The notes under the pieces were generated by a model. It had not been told where the DNA came from and did no database searches. It was given only the letters and a program-made list of their open reading frames with translations. A DNA stretch of 64,000 nucleotides, taken from positions 1,493,501-1,557,500 of the forward strand of contig CM053143.1 of the NCBI GenBank assembly GCA_028571685.1, written 5' to 3'. The position numbers were made by a program, and so were the translations under genes. Positions 1 through 10,463 of this stretch are shown here, one piece after another. The stretch comes from Heterohyrax brucei. Its lineage: Eukaryota > Chordata > Mammalia > Hyracoidea > Procaviidae. How positions within the stretch are numbered: the stretch's first letter is position 1; every line of letters starts with the position of its first letter.

Positions 1-160
1 AGAAATTTGGTTGGGTGAAATTGATGACAATACACATTTGTAGAAAGATGAATATTAATGGGACTTCAACACAACTTGTGTACTCCTCCCATCTTAACCC
101 AATATTGTAAGCACAGAGTATGTACATTTTCATTTTTTATTTAATAAAAAAAAAGAAAAA
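1..160 (+). mobile_element. 3' end of a young L1 (short 3'UTR type), truncated by the window edge
   Basis: The sequence closely matches the last 160 bases of the L1 at 19861-20756, including the 'tatttaataaaaaaa' end and A-tail at about 141-160. The body of the element lies upstream of the window. Past the A-tail the sequence switches at once to a more diverged L1 ORF2, so this copy appears to have inserted into older L1 sequence. Few differences from the second copy suggest it is young. Confidence 0.8.
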
Positions 161-164
161 ATAG

Positions 165-515
165 GATCAACAGTGGAATTTTTAATACATAGCTTAGACA
201 TCAAAATCTGAGAAACAAAGCATGATCAACAGGAAAGAAAATAAATAAATGGGAACCACTAAGAATCAAACACTTTTACTCATCCAAGGACTTTATCAAA
301 TGAGTTGAAAGGCCACATACAGACTGGGAAAAAAATATTTAGTAACTGAATGTCACCAACATCTACCCTCCATAATCTACAAAGTACTACAAAATATCAA
401 CAAGAAAAAGGTAAATCACCCAATTAAGTGATGGGCAAAGGAGATGGACAGACACTTCACCAAAGAGGACAGCCAGGCATCCAAAAGACACATGAGGAAT
501 TGCTCATGATCATTA
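165..515 (+). mobile_element. Older L1 fragment: distal ORF2
   Basis: Conceptual translation with frame breaks follows the C-terminal third of L1 ORF2 as seen in the better copy at 10464-12536. It covers the segments before and after the 'ILQNINKK' and 'MDRHFT' landmarks, and contains stops. It ends near 515, where the sequence jumps to the middle of ORF1. It is a pseudogene piece with no coding capacity. Confidence 0.75.
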
Positions 516-582
516 GTGAAAGAGTGGGATTGAACACTGAAGTGACCTTGAAGACAGAGCAGCTGACACCAGCATTTATCAG

Positions 583-1170
583 GTGAAATCAGAGAAAAGA
601 AATAAGAAAAATGAAGAAGCATTAAGAAACATGTGGGACTCCATGAAGAGGAATAATTTACATTTAATTGGAGTTCCTGAACAAGGGAGGATTAATGACA
701 ACATAGAGAGTATTGCTGTAGAGATGCTGACAGAAAACTTTCCTGAGAGTATGAGCAAAAAGAACCTAGGTATACAGGATGTTTGTCGAACACTGCAAAA
801 ACTAGACCCCAAAAGAGAGACTCAAAGACATATTATAATCAAGCTTAATAAGTTAAAACATAAACAGATGCTTCTGAAGGCAGCAAGGCTCAAACCAAAG
901 CTAACACTCCAAGGGAAGCCCTGAAGGCTTTCATCTGACTTTTCTGCAGAAACAATGCTAGCTAGAAAACAGTGGGCAGACACATTCAAAGCCCTGAATG
1001 AGAAAAACTTCCTTGCAAGAATTATTTATTCTGAAAAATTGTCTATCAAATATAATGGTGAAATTAAGACTTTTGAAGATAAAGATAAATTTAGAGACTT
1101 CATAAAAACTAAACCAAAATTACATGAAATATTGAAAGAAGGTCTTCTTTTAGAAAAACAGAACCATTAA
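583..1170 (+). pseudogene. L1 ORF1 fragment (RNA-binding protein), one in-frame stop
   Basis: Two open stretches (583-924 and 955-1170) are in the same frame, separated by a TGA at 922-924. The translation matches the RRM and C-terminal domains of the L1 ORF1 protein, with landmarks 'MWDSMKRNNLHLIGVPE' and 'TMLARKQWADTFK'. In L1, ORF1p is the trimeric RNA chaperone that packages L1 RNA. The N-terminal coiled coil is absent here, so this is a dead fragment. Confidence 0.75.
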
Positions 1171-1379
1171 ATGTATATTTAAGGTGACAATTCAGGACGC
1201 ATCATTCAAAATTCTAATCAGGGAAGTCACAAAACTTCATCAAAGCTACAGTATTATAATGAGGAAAACTGTGATCATATCATGACCACTATAATACCAT
1301 CACAGTAAAAGAGGGATACACTACAGTAGTTATAGTTATTTTAGATGCAGAGGAAGTTTCAGAGTTATTAGAGATATCT

Positions 1380-1942
1380 AAATCAATGAGATACCACCTC
1401 ACTCCAACAAGGTTGGTCATGATCCAAAAAATAGAAAACAAATGCTGGAAAGGCTGTGGAAAGATTAGAACTCTCCTACACTGCTGGTAGGATTGTAAAA
1501 TGGTACAAACTCCTTGGAAAGAAATTTGGTGCTTCCTTAAAAAGCTGGAAATAGATATATACCATTTGATCCAGTAATCTTACTGCTTGGAACATATTCT
1601 ACAGAAACAAAGGCTGTCGCATGAATAGATACCTGCATATGAATGCTTATTGCAGCACCGTCCACAATAGCAACAAGATGGAATCAGGCCAAATGCCCAA
1701 CAACAGATGAATAGATAAACAAACTGTGGGACATATACTCAATGGAACACTATGCAATGGTAAAGAACAATGATGATTTTAGGAAGCATCTCATAACCTG
1801 GTTTCAATTGGAAGACAGTGTGCTGAGTGAAGTCAGTCAACAGGCAAAGGATAAATACTATATGAGACCTCTGCTACAAGGACTCAAAAACAGTCTAACA
1901 TGCAGAAGACTCTTTGATGGCTACAAGTGTGGGCAGGGATGA
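1380..1942 (+). pseudogene. L1 ORF2 C-terminal fragment
   Basis: The frame is interrupted early. From 1742 it is open for 66 codons ('MEHYAMVKNNDDFRKHL') and matches the terminal segment of L1 ORF2. The same block recurs at 10464-11012 (minus), 20101-20478 (plus) and 38632-39160 (plus). No catalytic residue of endonuclease or reverse transcriptase lies in this part. Confidence 0.75.
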
Positions 1943-2840
1943 AAATGATTGGTCATATATTAGACAGCTGATAGAAATTTGGTTGTGTGAACGCAGTGAC
2001 AGCACATAGTAGCAAGTAGATCAATTTAACTGGACTTCACCATAAACCAAAAACTCTTCTAATTTCAGTCCAATATTACAAGAATACAGTAGCAGGGGCA
2101 GCGTCTGGGGGCTATGCTCTTAGGGGACTTGAGGCCAATTGGCTCAGCTAGCCTATTGCTAAGAGAGTCTTATGTACCCCACATTGGTGTGTGCCATGTG
2201 TGTTCTTAAAAGCTAGCAAGCTGCCATCTGAAGTATGTCAAATGGTCCCAACTCATCTGGAACAGCTTATCACCAAGTACAACAGACATGAGGAAAAAAG
2301 AGCTCAGGAGTCAGAAGGAACCATGTGAACATGAGACTGTATCAACATGTGACTAGAAGAACCAAATGGTGCCTGGCCATCACCAAAGACAGCTGTGATG
2401 GGGTACTCAGTATTGAGTCCCTGTGGCAACATGAGAAAAAGAGGGATCCAGTTCAAGGACTCTACTAAACCACCACAGTTGATGGTCCAAAACCCTGGCC
2501 ATTCCTTGGGAGCATGGCCCCTAGACCTACTGCTGCCCCTGCTGAGAAAACACTAGTGAGGTCAGTTCTTCGGACAGGAATGGACTGGACTTGGAGACAG
2601 AATGTGACCATATGGTTTTATGCATTTATAGGATGCTATCCTTCTGGTCTTTTTCTAGGTGGTAGAGAAGAGGGAGAGGAGGTGACAGGAGGTTGTTAAG
2701 AGGATACAACACATATAGAATGAAAAGGAACACTGTGCTGTCACAGGGCAAGGAGAACAGAAGGACTTGCAGATTAGCGGGCATGCAAACTTAATTTGGA
2801 TTGTGTACTTTTACTTAGTAAATCACAATTTAAAAATGAA

Positions 2841-3460
2841 AACAATGTGTGAAAATTATAAACCTAATTTGTAAAATTAAATATAAGTAAAAATGAGCTT
2901 AAAAACAAAGTTTTAAGTCAGACACGCCACATCTTTTTTTTTTTTTTTTAAATATTGCAGTGTGCCTTAAATGAAAGTTTGCAAATTGACTTGGATTGTA
3001 CACATGCCACATTTTAAAGTGCTCTCTAGAAACATATAGACAGCTGCTAGCTTACCATAGTGCAAAAAAATCACTTCCTTTTTACTGAAATTTCTACTGG
3101 GCATAGCTTCTTCAGAGATGTAATTCTTTTATTAGAAATTATTTCATTACATATATAAATGAGTAGTGAATAGATAAATTAGTAGTGAAAACACATAATT
3201 TTAACAGGAGCATTATTTCAATGATATATTTTTTATCAGCCAAGTGATGAATTAAAAAACACTCTGCTGTTTAATTTCCTCAGGGATTTCCTTGTATCGT
3301 TAATTACAGTTTTAGGTAAAACACTGTTCTTTCGAACCCAGACCATTTATTCTGTTTCTTTATTTTCGTGTTAATCTGGAGTTTATTAATTTTAAGACAG
3401 TGACTAGTTGGTACATATTTTTGTAGATAACTTTGTTTTCTAAGATATATTGTAATGTGG
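2841..3460. other. Unassigned AT-rich sequence
   Basis: I recognise no gene or repeat family. The stretch has a T-run at 2934-2949. Two copies of an 'acaYgccacat' word flank a 65-base segment at about 2933-3000, which could be a small old insertion. No open frame is convincing. Confidence 0.5.
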
Positions 3461-3632
3461 TAACCCTGATGACATAGGGGTTAAGTGCTACAGCTACTAA
3501 CCAAAAGGTGAGCAGTCTGAATCTACTAGACATTTCTTGGAAAGTTTATGGGTCCGTTCTACTCTGTTCTATAGGGTCACTATGAGTTGGAGTCAACTGG
3601 ATGGCATTTTTGTTTATTTGTTTGTTTTTATA
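3461..3632 (+). repeat. AfroSINE, near full length
   Basis: The tRNA-related head ('gttaagtgctacagct', 'actaaccaaaaggt') is followed by the body ('ttctactctgttctatag') and the 3' end shared with RTE ('gagttggagtcaactgga'), then a T-rich tail. It shows many point differences from other copies here, so it is not a recent insertion. Confidence 0.85.
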
Positions 3633-3728
3633 TTCTATTGTAGTAGCTATTCCTTGATGGAGAGGGGAAAAAAGCAAGAAAAACAGCAAAATAATTTCAT
3701 GCTTACTTCAAATGTTTATTTTGCATGT

Positions 3729-3790
3729 AGTAACTCAGAGCTGAGTCAGAGTCAACTGGATGGTAATGGATTTGGGTTTTATTGTTTTTA
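3729..3790 (+). repeat. AfroSINE 3'-end fragment
   Basis: Only the last block ('gagtcagagtcaactggat') and a T-rich tail remain. It lies about 100 bases after a complete copy in the same orientation. It could be a separate truncated insertion or a remnant of local duplication. Confidence 0.55.
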
Positions 3791-3795
3791 AGAGA

Positions 3796-4312
3796 GAGAT
3801 TAGAAATGGACCATTGTTGCTTTTATAAATGTTTTAGAAAACGATTTCTTACATACGTGTGAAAAAATCATTTCCCTTCACTTATTTGTATGTCACTCCA
3901 TTTTACTTAATTTTTTCCTGTTTAAGCAAGCCTTCTCTCTCATATGTCTTTGGTAGCACAAATAGCTGTTTCCTATCTTTTTTCCTCATTGTGACAGTCA
4001 TTTAAAAAATATCTAGCCTAGCCAGTCCACTGAATAGCATGAACTTGTGTTTCTGGGTCAATTTATTCACGGTTTTTGGATATCAAAACCTGTCTGTGGT
4101 GCTTCAACTGGATGCATTTAGCTTTGGGAACAATAACAAAATTCTAACTCTACATGAGCTTAGACTGTTTGCCTGCCCTCGTGAGATGTTATGTTGGGGA
4201 CAGTCAAATGTCAGATAATACTAGGCCTTGTTTCTCAAAAATAAATGGCAAGAAAAAGTAAATAGTTAAATAGACAGACAGTTTGCTGAGTCCTTAAAAT
4301 GCTTAGCACAGC
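3796..4312. other. Unassigned sequence
   Basis: No repeat family or coding signal is recognised in this half-kilobase stretch. Confidence 0.5.
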
Positions 4313-5590
4313 TTGTTGTTGTTGTCAGGTACCCTCAAGTTGATTCTGATTCATACTTAACCTACGTACTACAGAATGAAGCAGTCCTGTGCCACCCTCA
4401 TAATCATTATTATGCTTCAGTCCATTGTTGCAGCCACTGTGTCAATCCATCTCACTGAGGATCTCCTTATTTTCATTACCAAGCATAATGTCCTTCTCCA
4501 ATGACTGGTCCTTCCTGATAACACGTCTAAAGCATATGAGGCAAAGTCTTGCCATCCTTGCTTCTAGGGAACATTCTGGCTGTACTTCTTCCGGAACAAA
4601 TTTGTTCATTTTTTCGGCAGTCCATGGCATAGTCAATATTCTTCAACAACACCATTGTACAAAAGTATCAATTCTTTTGATATTCTTTATTCATCTTCCT
4701 ACTTTGTACTTGTATGAGGTGACTGGAAACCGCTTGGCTTGGGATGAGGCACATTAGTCCTCAAAGCGACATCTTTGCTTTTTAACACTGTAAAGGATGA
4801 GGTCTTTTGAAGCAGATTTGCCCAGTGCATGTGTCCTTTGATTTCTTGACTGCTGTTTCCATGGGTGTTGATTGTCAATCAAAGAGAAATGAAATCTTTG
4901 AGATCTTCAATCTGTTTTCTGTTTATTATGATGTTGCTGATCCATCCAGCAGTGAGGATTTTTGTTTTCTTTATGTTGAAGTGTAACCCATACTGAAGAC
5001 TGTGGTTTTTGGTCTTCCTTTGTAAGAGTTTCAGGTCCCCCTCCCTTTCAGCAGACAAGGTTGTATTATTTGCAAATCGTAGATGGTTAATAAATCTGCC
5101 TTCAGTTGTGATGTTGAGTTCTTCTTTATATAGTCTAGCTTCTCTGACTGCTTGCTCAGCATACAGATTGAATAAGTATAATTAAGGATAAAACTCTGAC
5201 ACACACCCTTCCTGATTTTAGGCCTCCTTATCGCCTTGTTCTGTTTAAAAAATTACCTCTTGGTCTATGTATAGTTTCAGCATGAGTGCAGTTAAGTGTT
5301 CTGAAATTTCCATTCTTCACAATGTTATCTGTAATTTGTTATGATCCATAGAGTCAAACGCTTTTGCATAGGGATAAAACACACGTAAACACCTTTCCAA
5401 GTATTCTCTGCTATCATCTGAGATCAATTTGACATTGACAGTGATATCTCCAGTTCCAGATCCTCTTCTGAACGTGGCTTGAATTTCTGACTGTTCGCTG
5501 TCAATGTACTTCTGCAACTACGTTGGAATGACCTTCAGTGAATTTTATTTTCTTGTGCTATTAACAATGTTGTTCATATAGCTAGGTCTG
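4313..5590 (-). mobile_element. RTE-type LINE, 5'-truncated, minus strand
   Basis: The left end is the 3' end of the element: a short (AAC)n tail (seen as ttgttgttgttg at about 4313-4325) next to the block shared with AfroSINE. Moving right, the minus strand carries 3' sequence and then reverse-transcriptase coding sequence with stops. It closely parallels the second minus-strand copy at 22404-24045. RTE elements are the probable source of the reverse transcriptase that mobilises AfroSINE, because the 3' ends match. This copy is heavily mutated. Confidence 0.8.
5317..5517 (-). pseudogene. RTE reverse-transcriptase fragment
   Basis: A 66-codon open stretch contains the RT block with the 'YAKAFDSMDHNKLQ' landmark (the D of RT motif A region). 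It is preceded by residues resembling 'EIQATFRRGSGTGDI', which are also typical of RTE RT. Frames are broken on both sides. It is a relic with no YxDD motif in frame. Confidence 0.75.
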
Positions 5591-5829
5591 TATAGTTAAA
5601 ATATTTGCGCAAGATGGAAAACAATAAATTTCCTAAAATATCGTTCTTATTTCCACATGTGTTCAAATAATTTCATTCTTACATGTACTTTTCTTAGATC
5701 TAGCTGATGGTTTAGTCTGACAAGGATAATAATAAGAAAAGATATCAAGATTTAGCAATAGTTGCTTGTGGCAGCATATTTATAGTTTGGAAAACAATAG
5801 AAGAAATATAAATATTTAAATACAGATGT
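5591..5829. other. Unassigned sequence
   Basis: No gene or recognisable repeat; AT-rich single-copy-like sequence between an RTE and an ancient L1. Confidence 0.4.
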
Positions 5830-7320
5830 AAACAATGTGCCAGCAAAATCTCGTTGCCTTTAGCCAAAGGGCTAGCAATGGGACAGGCTAGTAAGATAGG
5901 TAGCATTTAGATAATAACCACTTTACTTCAGCCAAATACCAAAGAGAAACCTGTGACCTTACTCCCACTCATACCAGTAAGGACAAATGGGGAGCCTAGA
6001 CTTCACCATCTACCAGGCTGCAATGAGCTGTACTAATTTTCTCACCAGGATGATGTTAAAGAAAATTGACTAGGGAGCTAGAACCTGATTACCACCTGGA
6101 ATGATGAGCTCCTTCCCAAGCTGATGGTGTCAGTAGGGACCACAGAGGCATATGGATAACCTCTCATATCCAACGGTACCAAAGTTCTCCTTTCCTCATC
6201 TCTGGAATGGTATCACAAGAAGCTTACTGCAGAGTCAGGTCTCATACTAATAACTAATGGTAACACGGCCCCTTACAACCTCTGTGATGTCAATGGAGGC
6301 TGTGTTCAGAATACTATTCAGGCATTCCTATTCCTTTTGTCTAGGATGGCATACAGGGAGGCTTAGTGGAGAGCCTAGCAGTAAGAAGGAGCCTACCACT
6401 CTTGTCAATGGAGACCAAGTGGGGAACCTGTACGTTCATACCTTGCTTGCAGTGTTGCTAAATCTCCTCCTTACCATGTCAAGGCAATGTCAGAAGAAGT
6501 CAGATTAAATATCCAGTCTTACAACATAGCGCTCAAAACGTCTAAACTTCAGTTAAAAACTCCTCTTAATATTATTCAAGATTATATTCATATTATTCAT
6601 GTTATTCAAGAATCTGAATAATATCTCAAATGAAAAGAGAAAACTTAGTGGATACCAACATGAAGATAATGGAACAAAAAAAGAAAAACTACTTCATTTG
6701 AGTCAATTCCAACTCATAATGACCCTGTAGGACAGAGTAGAACTTCCCCACAGAGTTGCCAAGGATAACAGAGATGTTGAAAATATCTAACATACATTTT
6801 AATCTCAGAGATGTACTTCAATAGGAATTACAGTCATGGTTGAAACAAATAAAAAATCTGACTAAAGAAACTGCAAGTTTTAGCAAATAAAGATATAAAG
6901 AAAAACCAAGGAGAAATTTTAGAATGAATAATTATAATAAAAATCTCAATGGGGGGCTCAGATGGCATAACTGAAAGGCATGGGAAAGAATAAGTGTCCT
7001 TGAAGACAAAATAACAGAGGGGATAAAATCTCAAAAACAGCAAGAATACAGATTTGAAAAAAGAAAGAAAACAAACAAACAACAACAACAGAAAAAAAAC
7101 AGAGCCTCAGAGACCTGTGAGAACATCAACAAAAGATCTAACATTTGTGTAATTGGAGTCCCAGAAGAGGGTAAAAGAGGCAGGGCTGTCAAAGAGGTAT
7201 CAGCTAAAATTTCCCAAATTTGGCAAAAGGCATAAATCTGTTGACTCAAGAAGCAGAATGACTTACAAACAGGGTCATCTTCCTCTGACCCTAAATCTAT
7301 GTTGAAACATATCATTTCTT
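5830..7320 (+). mobile_element. Ancient L1M/HAL1-like element: 5'UTR and ORF1
   Basis: The section 5830-6540 resembles the 5'UTR of mammalian-wide L1M elements ('gggagctagaacctgattacc', 'gtcaatggaggctgtg'). From about 6800 the sequence is ORF1-like, with the typical 'gcctcagagacctgtgagaa' and 'taattggagtcccagaagag' landmarks at about 7103-7160. No long frame remains, as expected for a pre-eutherian-radiation element. It is interrupted by a SINE fragment at 6690-6772 and stops where another L1 starts on the opposite strand. HAL1 cannot be separated from L1M by eye. Confidence 0.65.
6690..6772 (-). repeat. AfroSINE fragment inside ancient L1
   Basis: The reverse complement gives the SINE 3' half: 'gagtcaattccaactcata' followed by 'gaccctgtaggacagagtag'. 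The tRNA-like head is missing. It lies between two pieces of the L1M/HAL1-like element, so it inserted after that element. Confidence 0.7.
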
Positions 7321-7321
7321 A

Positions 7322-8398
7322 GTTACCTCAAAATGAATGCTTATTTATTTTATTATACTTTAATCAAAAGTTTATAATTCAAGCTAGTCTCTCATACTAA
7401 AATTTGTACATAGATTGTGTCTCTAGTTGCTCTCCCTGTAATGTGATAGCATATTCCTCTTTTCCAGCCTCTATGTCCTGCGTTCATTTAACCAGCTCCT
7501 GTCCCTTTCTGGCTTCTCAACTCTCCTCCAGACAGAAGCTGCTCATTTAGTCTCGTGTATCTACATGAACTAAGAAGCACACTCTTTACAAGTATCCTTT
7601 TATGTCTTAAGGTCCAGTCTAATCTTTGTCTGAAGAGTTGGCTTTGGGAATGATTTTAGTTTGCAGCTAACAAAGAGTCTGTGGACCATATCTTTTGGAA
7701 CCATCCAGCCTCAGTCAGACCATTGATTCTAGACTTGTTACTAGAATTTGAGTTCTGCACCCACTTTTCTCTTGCTCTGTCAGGGATTCTTTGTTGTGTT
7801 CCCATCAGGGCAGTCGCTGGTGGTAGCTGGTACTACTTAGTTCTTGTGTTGGGCTAATGGAGTCTGAGGTTTTCACGATCTTTTCATCTCTTGAACTCAC
7901 ACTTTCCTTGTGTCTTTGGTGTTCTTCCTTCTCTTTGCTCCAGATGCATTGGGGCCAATTGATGCACCTTAGATTGCTGCTTGCTAGCTTTTAAGACCCA
8001 GCACACCACTCACCAAAGTAAAATGCAGAACATTTTCTTAGTAAACGTTGTTATGCCAAATGACCCAGAAGTCCCTTGAATCCACGGTTCCCAGATCCCC
8101 GCCTCTGCTATTCTGTCCCTTTAAGTGTTTGACTGTATTTACGAAGCTTCTTAGCTTTCAATTCAGTCCAGTTGTGCTGACTTCTCCTGTATTGTGTGTT
8201 TTCCTTCCCTTCACTAAGATGATTCTTGTCTACTAACTCAACCTCCCTTCCTACCTTCGTAAGCACCAAAAAAAATGTTTTCTTCTGTGTTTAAAACTTT
8301 TCTTGAGTTCTTACAATGGTGGTCTCATACTTGGCCTTTTGTGACTGATTTATTTCACTCAGCAGAATGCCTTTCAGGTTCACCCACGTTATAAGACG
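7322..8398 (-). mobile_element. Older L1, piece 1 of 4: 3'UTR and ORF2 end
   Basis: In reverse, this is the L1 long 3'UTR, parallel to the younger copy at 9457-10463. For example, 'gctagcttttaagaccc' at about 7985 matches 'gcagcttttaagaccgca' at about 10115. From about 8280 it gives the distal ORF2. It breaks at 8398 at a MaLR-like LTR and resumes at 8966. Confidence 0.75.
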
Positions 8399-8965
8399 TA
8401 TCATGGATTGAATTATGTCCATCCAAAAATGTGAATAGAAATTTGTCTGGGCAATGATTCCCAGTGTTGTGTGATTGTCCTCCACTTTGTAATAGTAATT
8501 TTCATACATTTATAAAATATAATCTCTGCCTGTGGTCTATGAGGCAAGATTGGATTATGTTAAATAGGATTAGAGTGGAAATGTAACACCCTTACTGAGT
8601 CACATCTGGATCCATCACAAGGTGAATTTTCCTGGAATGTGGCCTGCACTTCTTTTTATCCTACAGGAGATAAAAGGAAAGAGAAGCAAGCAGAGAGTAG
8701 TAACCCTCATATCACTGAGAACATCATGCTGGGAAGAGAACCTGAGGTTGCTGTACTTCCAGAACGAGGTGTTTCCAGAACAAGAGAAGGCTTGTTCATT
8801 ACAGGGACCCTGCCCTATATCCAACAAACAGAAAGGACCTTCTCTTGGAGCAGGCTTCGTAAATTTGGGCTTTTAGTCTACTTGACAGTGACAGAATACA
8901 CTTTTCTTTGTTAAAGCTGTCCCGTTGTGGTATTTCTATTATAGCAGGACTAGATAACCAAGACA
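8399..8965 (+). mobile_element. Solo LTR, MaLR-like (ERVL-MaLR type)
   Basis: It starts near 'tatcatggattgaattatg' and ends 'gactagataaccaagaca'. The layout matches MaLR LTRs, and copies occur at 27065-27715, 34945-35464, 29418-30058, 60129-60613 and 63773-64000. No internal retroviral sequence is attached, so it is a solo LTR. It splits an older L1, whose distal ORF2 resumes directly after it. Expected 5-bp target repeats are not clear (acgta versus atgtg). Confidence 0.75.
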
Positions 8966-9456
8966 ATGTGATTCACTGATTAATTGTTGTTATTTACTGT
9001 TGGATAGTACTCCGTTATTTGAATACATCGTAATTTGATTGTTTCCATCTTTTTGCTATTGTGGACAGTGATGCAACGAACATGTTGGTGCATATATCCA
9101 TTCCTGTGATGGCCCTTATTTCTCTGAGATACTTTCCAAGGAGTGAAATTGCTGGATTGTGTAGTACTTCTATTTCTAACTTTTTAAGGAAGTGCCAAAT
9201 TGATTTTCAAAGTGGTTGTGCCATTTTGCATTCCTACCAACAGTGTGTAAGTGTTCCAGTCTCTCTGCAACCTCTCCAACATCTATTATTTTCTGATTTT
9301 TGGAATAATTCTAGCTTTGTTGGGATGAGATTGTTTGCCACTGCAGTTTTAATTTGCATTTTTCTAATGGTTGATGATTGTATTTCCTCACTTATCTGCT
9401 AGTCACTGGAATGTCTTCTTTGCTGATGTGCCAGTTGTATCCTTTGCCCATTTCTT
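8966..9456 (-). mobile_element. Older L1, piece 2 of 4: ORF2 C-terminal part
   Basis: The reverse strand encodes, with stops, the same ORF2 C-terminal block as 10464-11012. It ends in 'cctttgcccatttctt', where the young L1 begins. The continuation ('ccatttcttaactaggtta') is at 16655 on the other side of that L1. Confidence 0.8.
9445..9456. repeat. Target-site duplication of the 7.2-kb L1, left copy
   Basis: The 12 bases 'tgcccatttctt' match 'tgaccatttctt' at 16655-16666 with one difference. They abut the poly-T (A-tail of the minus-strand L1) at 9457. Confidence 0.75.
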
Positions 9457-10463
9457 TTTTTTTTCTGTATTTTTATTTAACATAACTGAGTGAAAATGTA
9501 CATTCATGTATAAATTTACATGCCCACCTATATGCAGCTTCCACTGTTCTCCCTGTCCAGTGACTGCACACCATTCCTCTCTGCTCCATACATGTCTCAT
9601 CCTCCCAACAGCCTCCTTTCCCCTCCTCTCCGTCCACTCCTCTTCCTCCAGCCAGAGGCCAGCAAGTTGATATCCTATAGATGTATAGAACCATAAAGTC
9701 CTTCCAATATATAGTCACTCTGTATTGCCAAGTCCAATCCATTCCTGTCCAAAGAGTGGATCTTTGTTATAATTTATGGGAAAGGGCAGCATCAGGGCCT
9801 GGGGCCATGCTCTCAGAGGAACCCCAAAACCGCTGGAACATCAATTGAGGTCTTTTAGTGGAGAGCTAAGGATGCACCCCTTTTTATTCTTGTGTTGCCG
9901 GTGAGACTTCTCTCTGTGAGCTCCATCGTGGCTATCGCTGGTGGTGGCCGGGCACCATCTGGTTCTTCCGGTCCCAAGTCGATGTAGGCACCCACTCTTG
10001 TGGATCTCTCTGTCTTCTCGGTTGTCTTTACCCCATGTCATTTTGGTCCTCGGTGAGCATCCGTTCCTGCTGAGTTGAGACCACTTGCTGTGTCCTCGGA
10101 TGGCAGCTTGGCAGCTTTTAAGACCGCAGATGCCCCTCACCAATGTGGGGTGCAGAGAGCTCTCTTAGCAAAACGCTAGTTGTGCCAGTTGGCCTGGAAT
10201 TCATCTAAGAGCATGGTTCCCCGCCCCCCCGCCCCAGCTACTCTATCCTTGCAGCATTGAGTTAAGATGGAAGGAGTACTCAAGTTATGCTAAAGTCCAC
10301 TTAATGTTGTTCTTGTTTCTAATGTGTGATATCACCGCTTTCTCCCATCTAGATTTCTAGTAACTATCTAAACTAAACCCTCCCCTTCACACCCTCCCTC
10401 CCTCCCCTCCTTTGCAGCTGTCAAAGAGTCTTTTCTTCTATACACAAGTCTGTTTTTGAGATC
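9457..10463 (-). other. L1 3'UTR, long form
   Basis: About 1 kb lies between the ORF2 stop and the A-tail, much longer than the roughly 0.28-kb 3'UTR of the L1 at 19861-20756. The first 230 bases after ORF2 are shared by both types. The remaining 750 bases occur only in the long form (also at 1943-2840, 7322-8280, 39170-40084 and 44036-45470). It includes G-rich tracts on the element strand at about 10205-10238 and 10381-10420. Confidence 0.8.
10381..10420 (-). other. G-rich tract in L1 3'UTR (quadruplex-prone)
   Basis: On the element strand this reads as runs of G separated by one or two bases ('ggaggggagggagggaggg'). At least four runs of three or more G allow a G-quadruplex. A similar tract lies at the same place in the L1 at 19861-20756. 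Quadruplex-prone 3'UTRs are known in other mammalian L1s. Confidence 0.6.

Larger units (their letters stand above)
516..2840 (+). mobile_element. Older L1, internally deleted: ORF1 part, ORF2 C-terminus, long 3'UTR
   Basis: ORF1 sequence (583-1170) is followed by about 200 bases of inter-ORF-like sequence. At about 1380 it goes straight into the ORF2 C-terminal domain (1380-1942) and then a long 3'UTR (1943-2840). The endonuclease and reverse transcriptase parts are missing. The 3'UTR aligns by eye with those at 39170-40084 (plus) and 9457-10463 (minus), for example the block before 'ttaagaggatacaac'. The deletion could have arisen during insertion or later by recombination; the sequence alone does not decide. 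Confidence 0.75.

Noticed and set aside
9841..10143. 100-codon minus-strand frame downstream of L1 ORF2, considered as a third L1 ORF
   Set aside because: Equivalent frames are not kept in the other long 3'UTR copies (1943-2840, 39166-40084), so selection on it is not supported.
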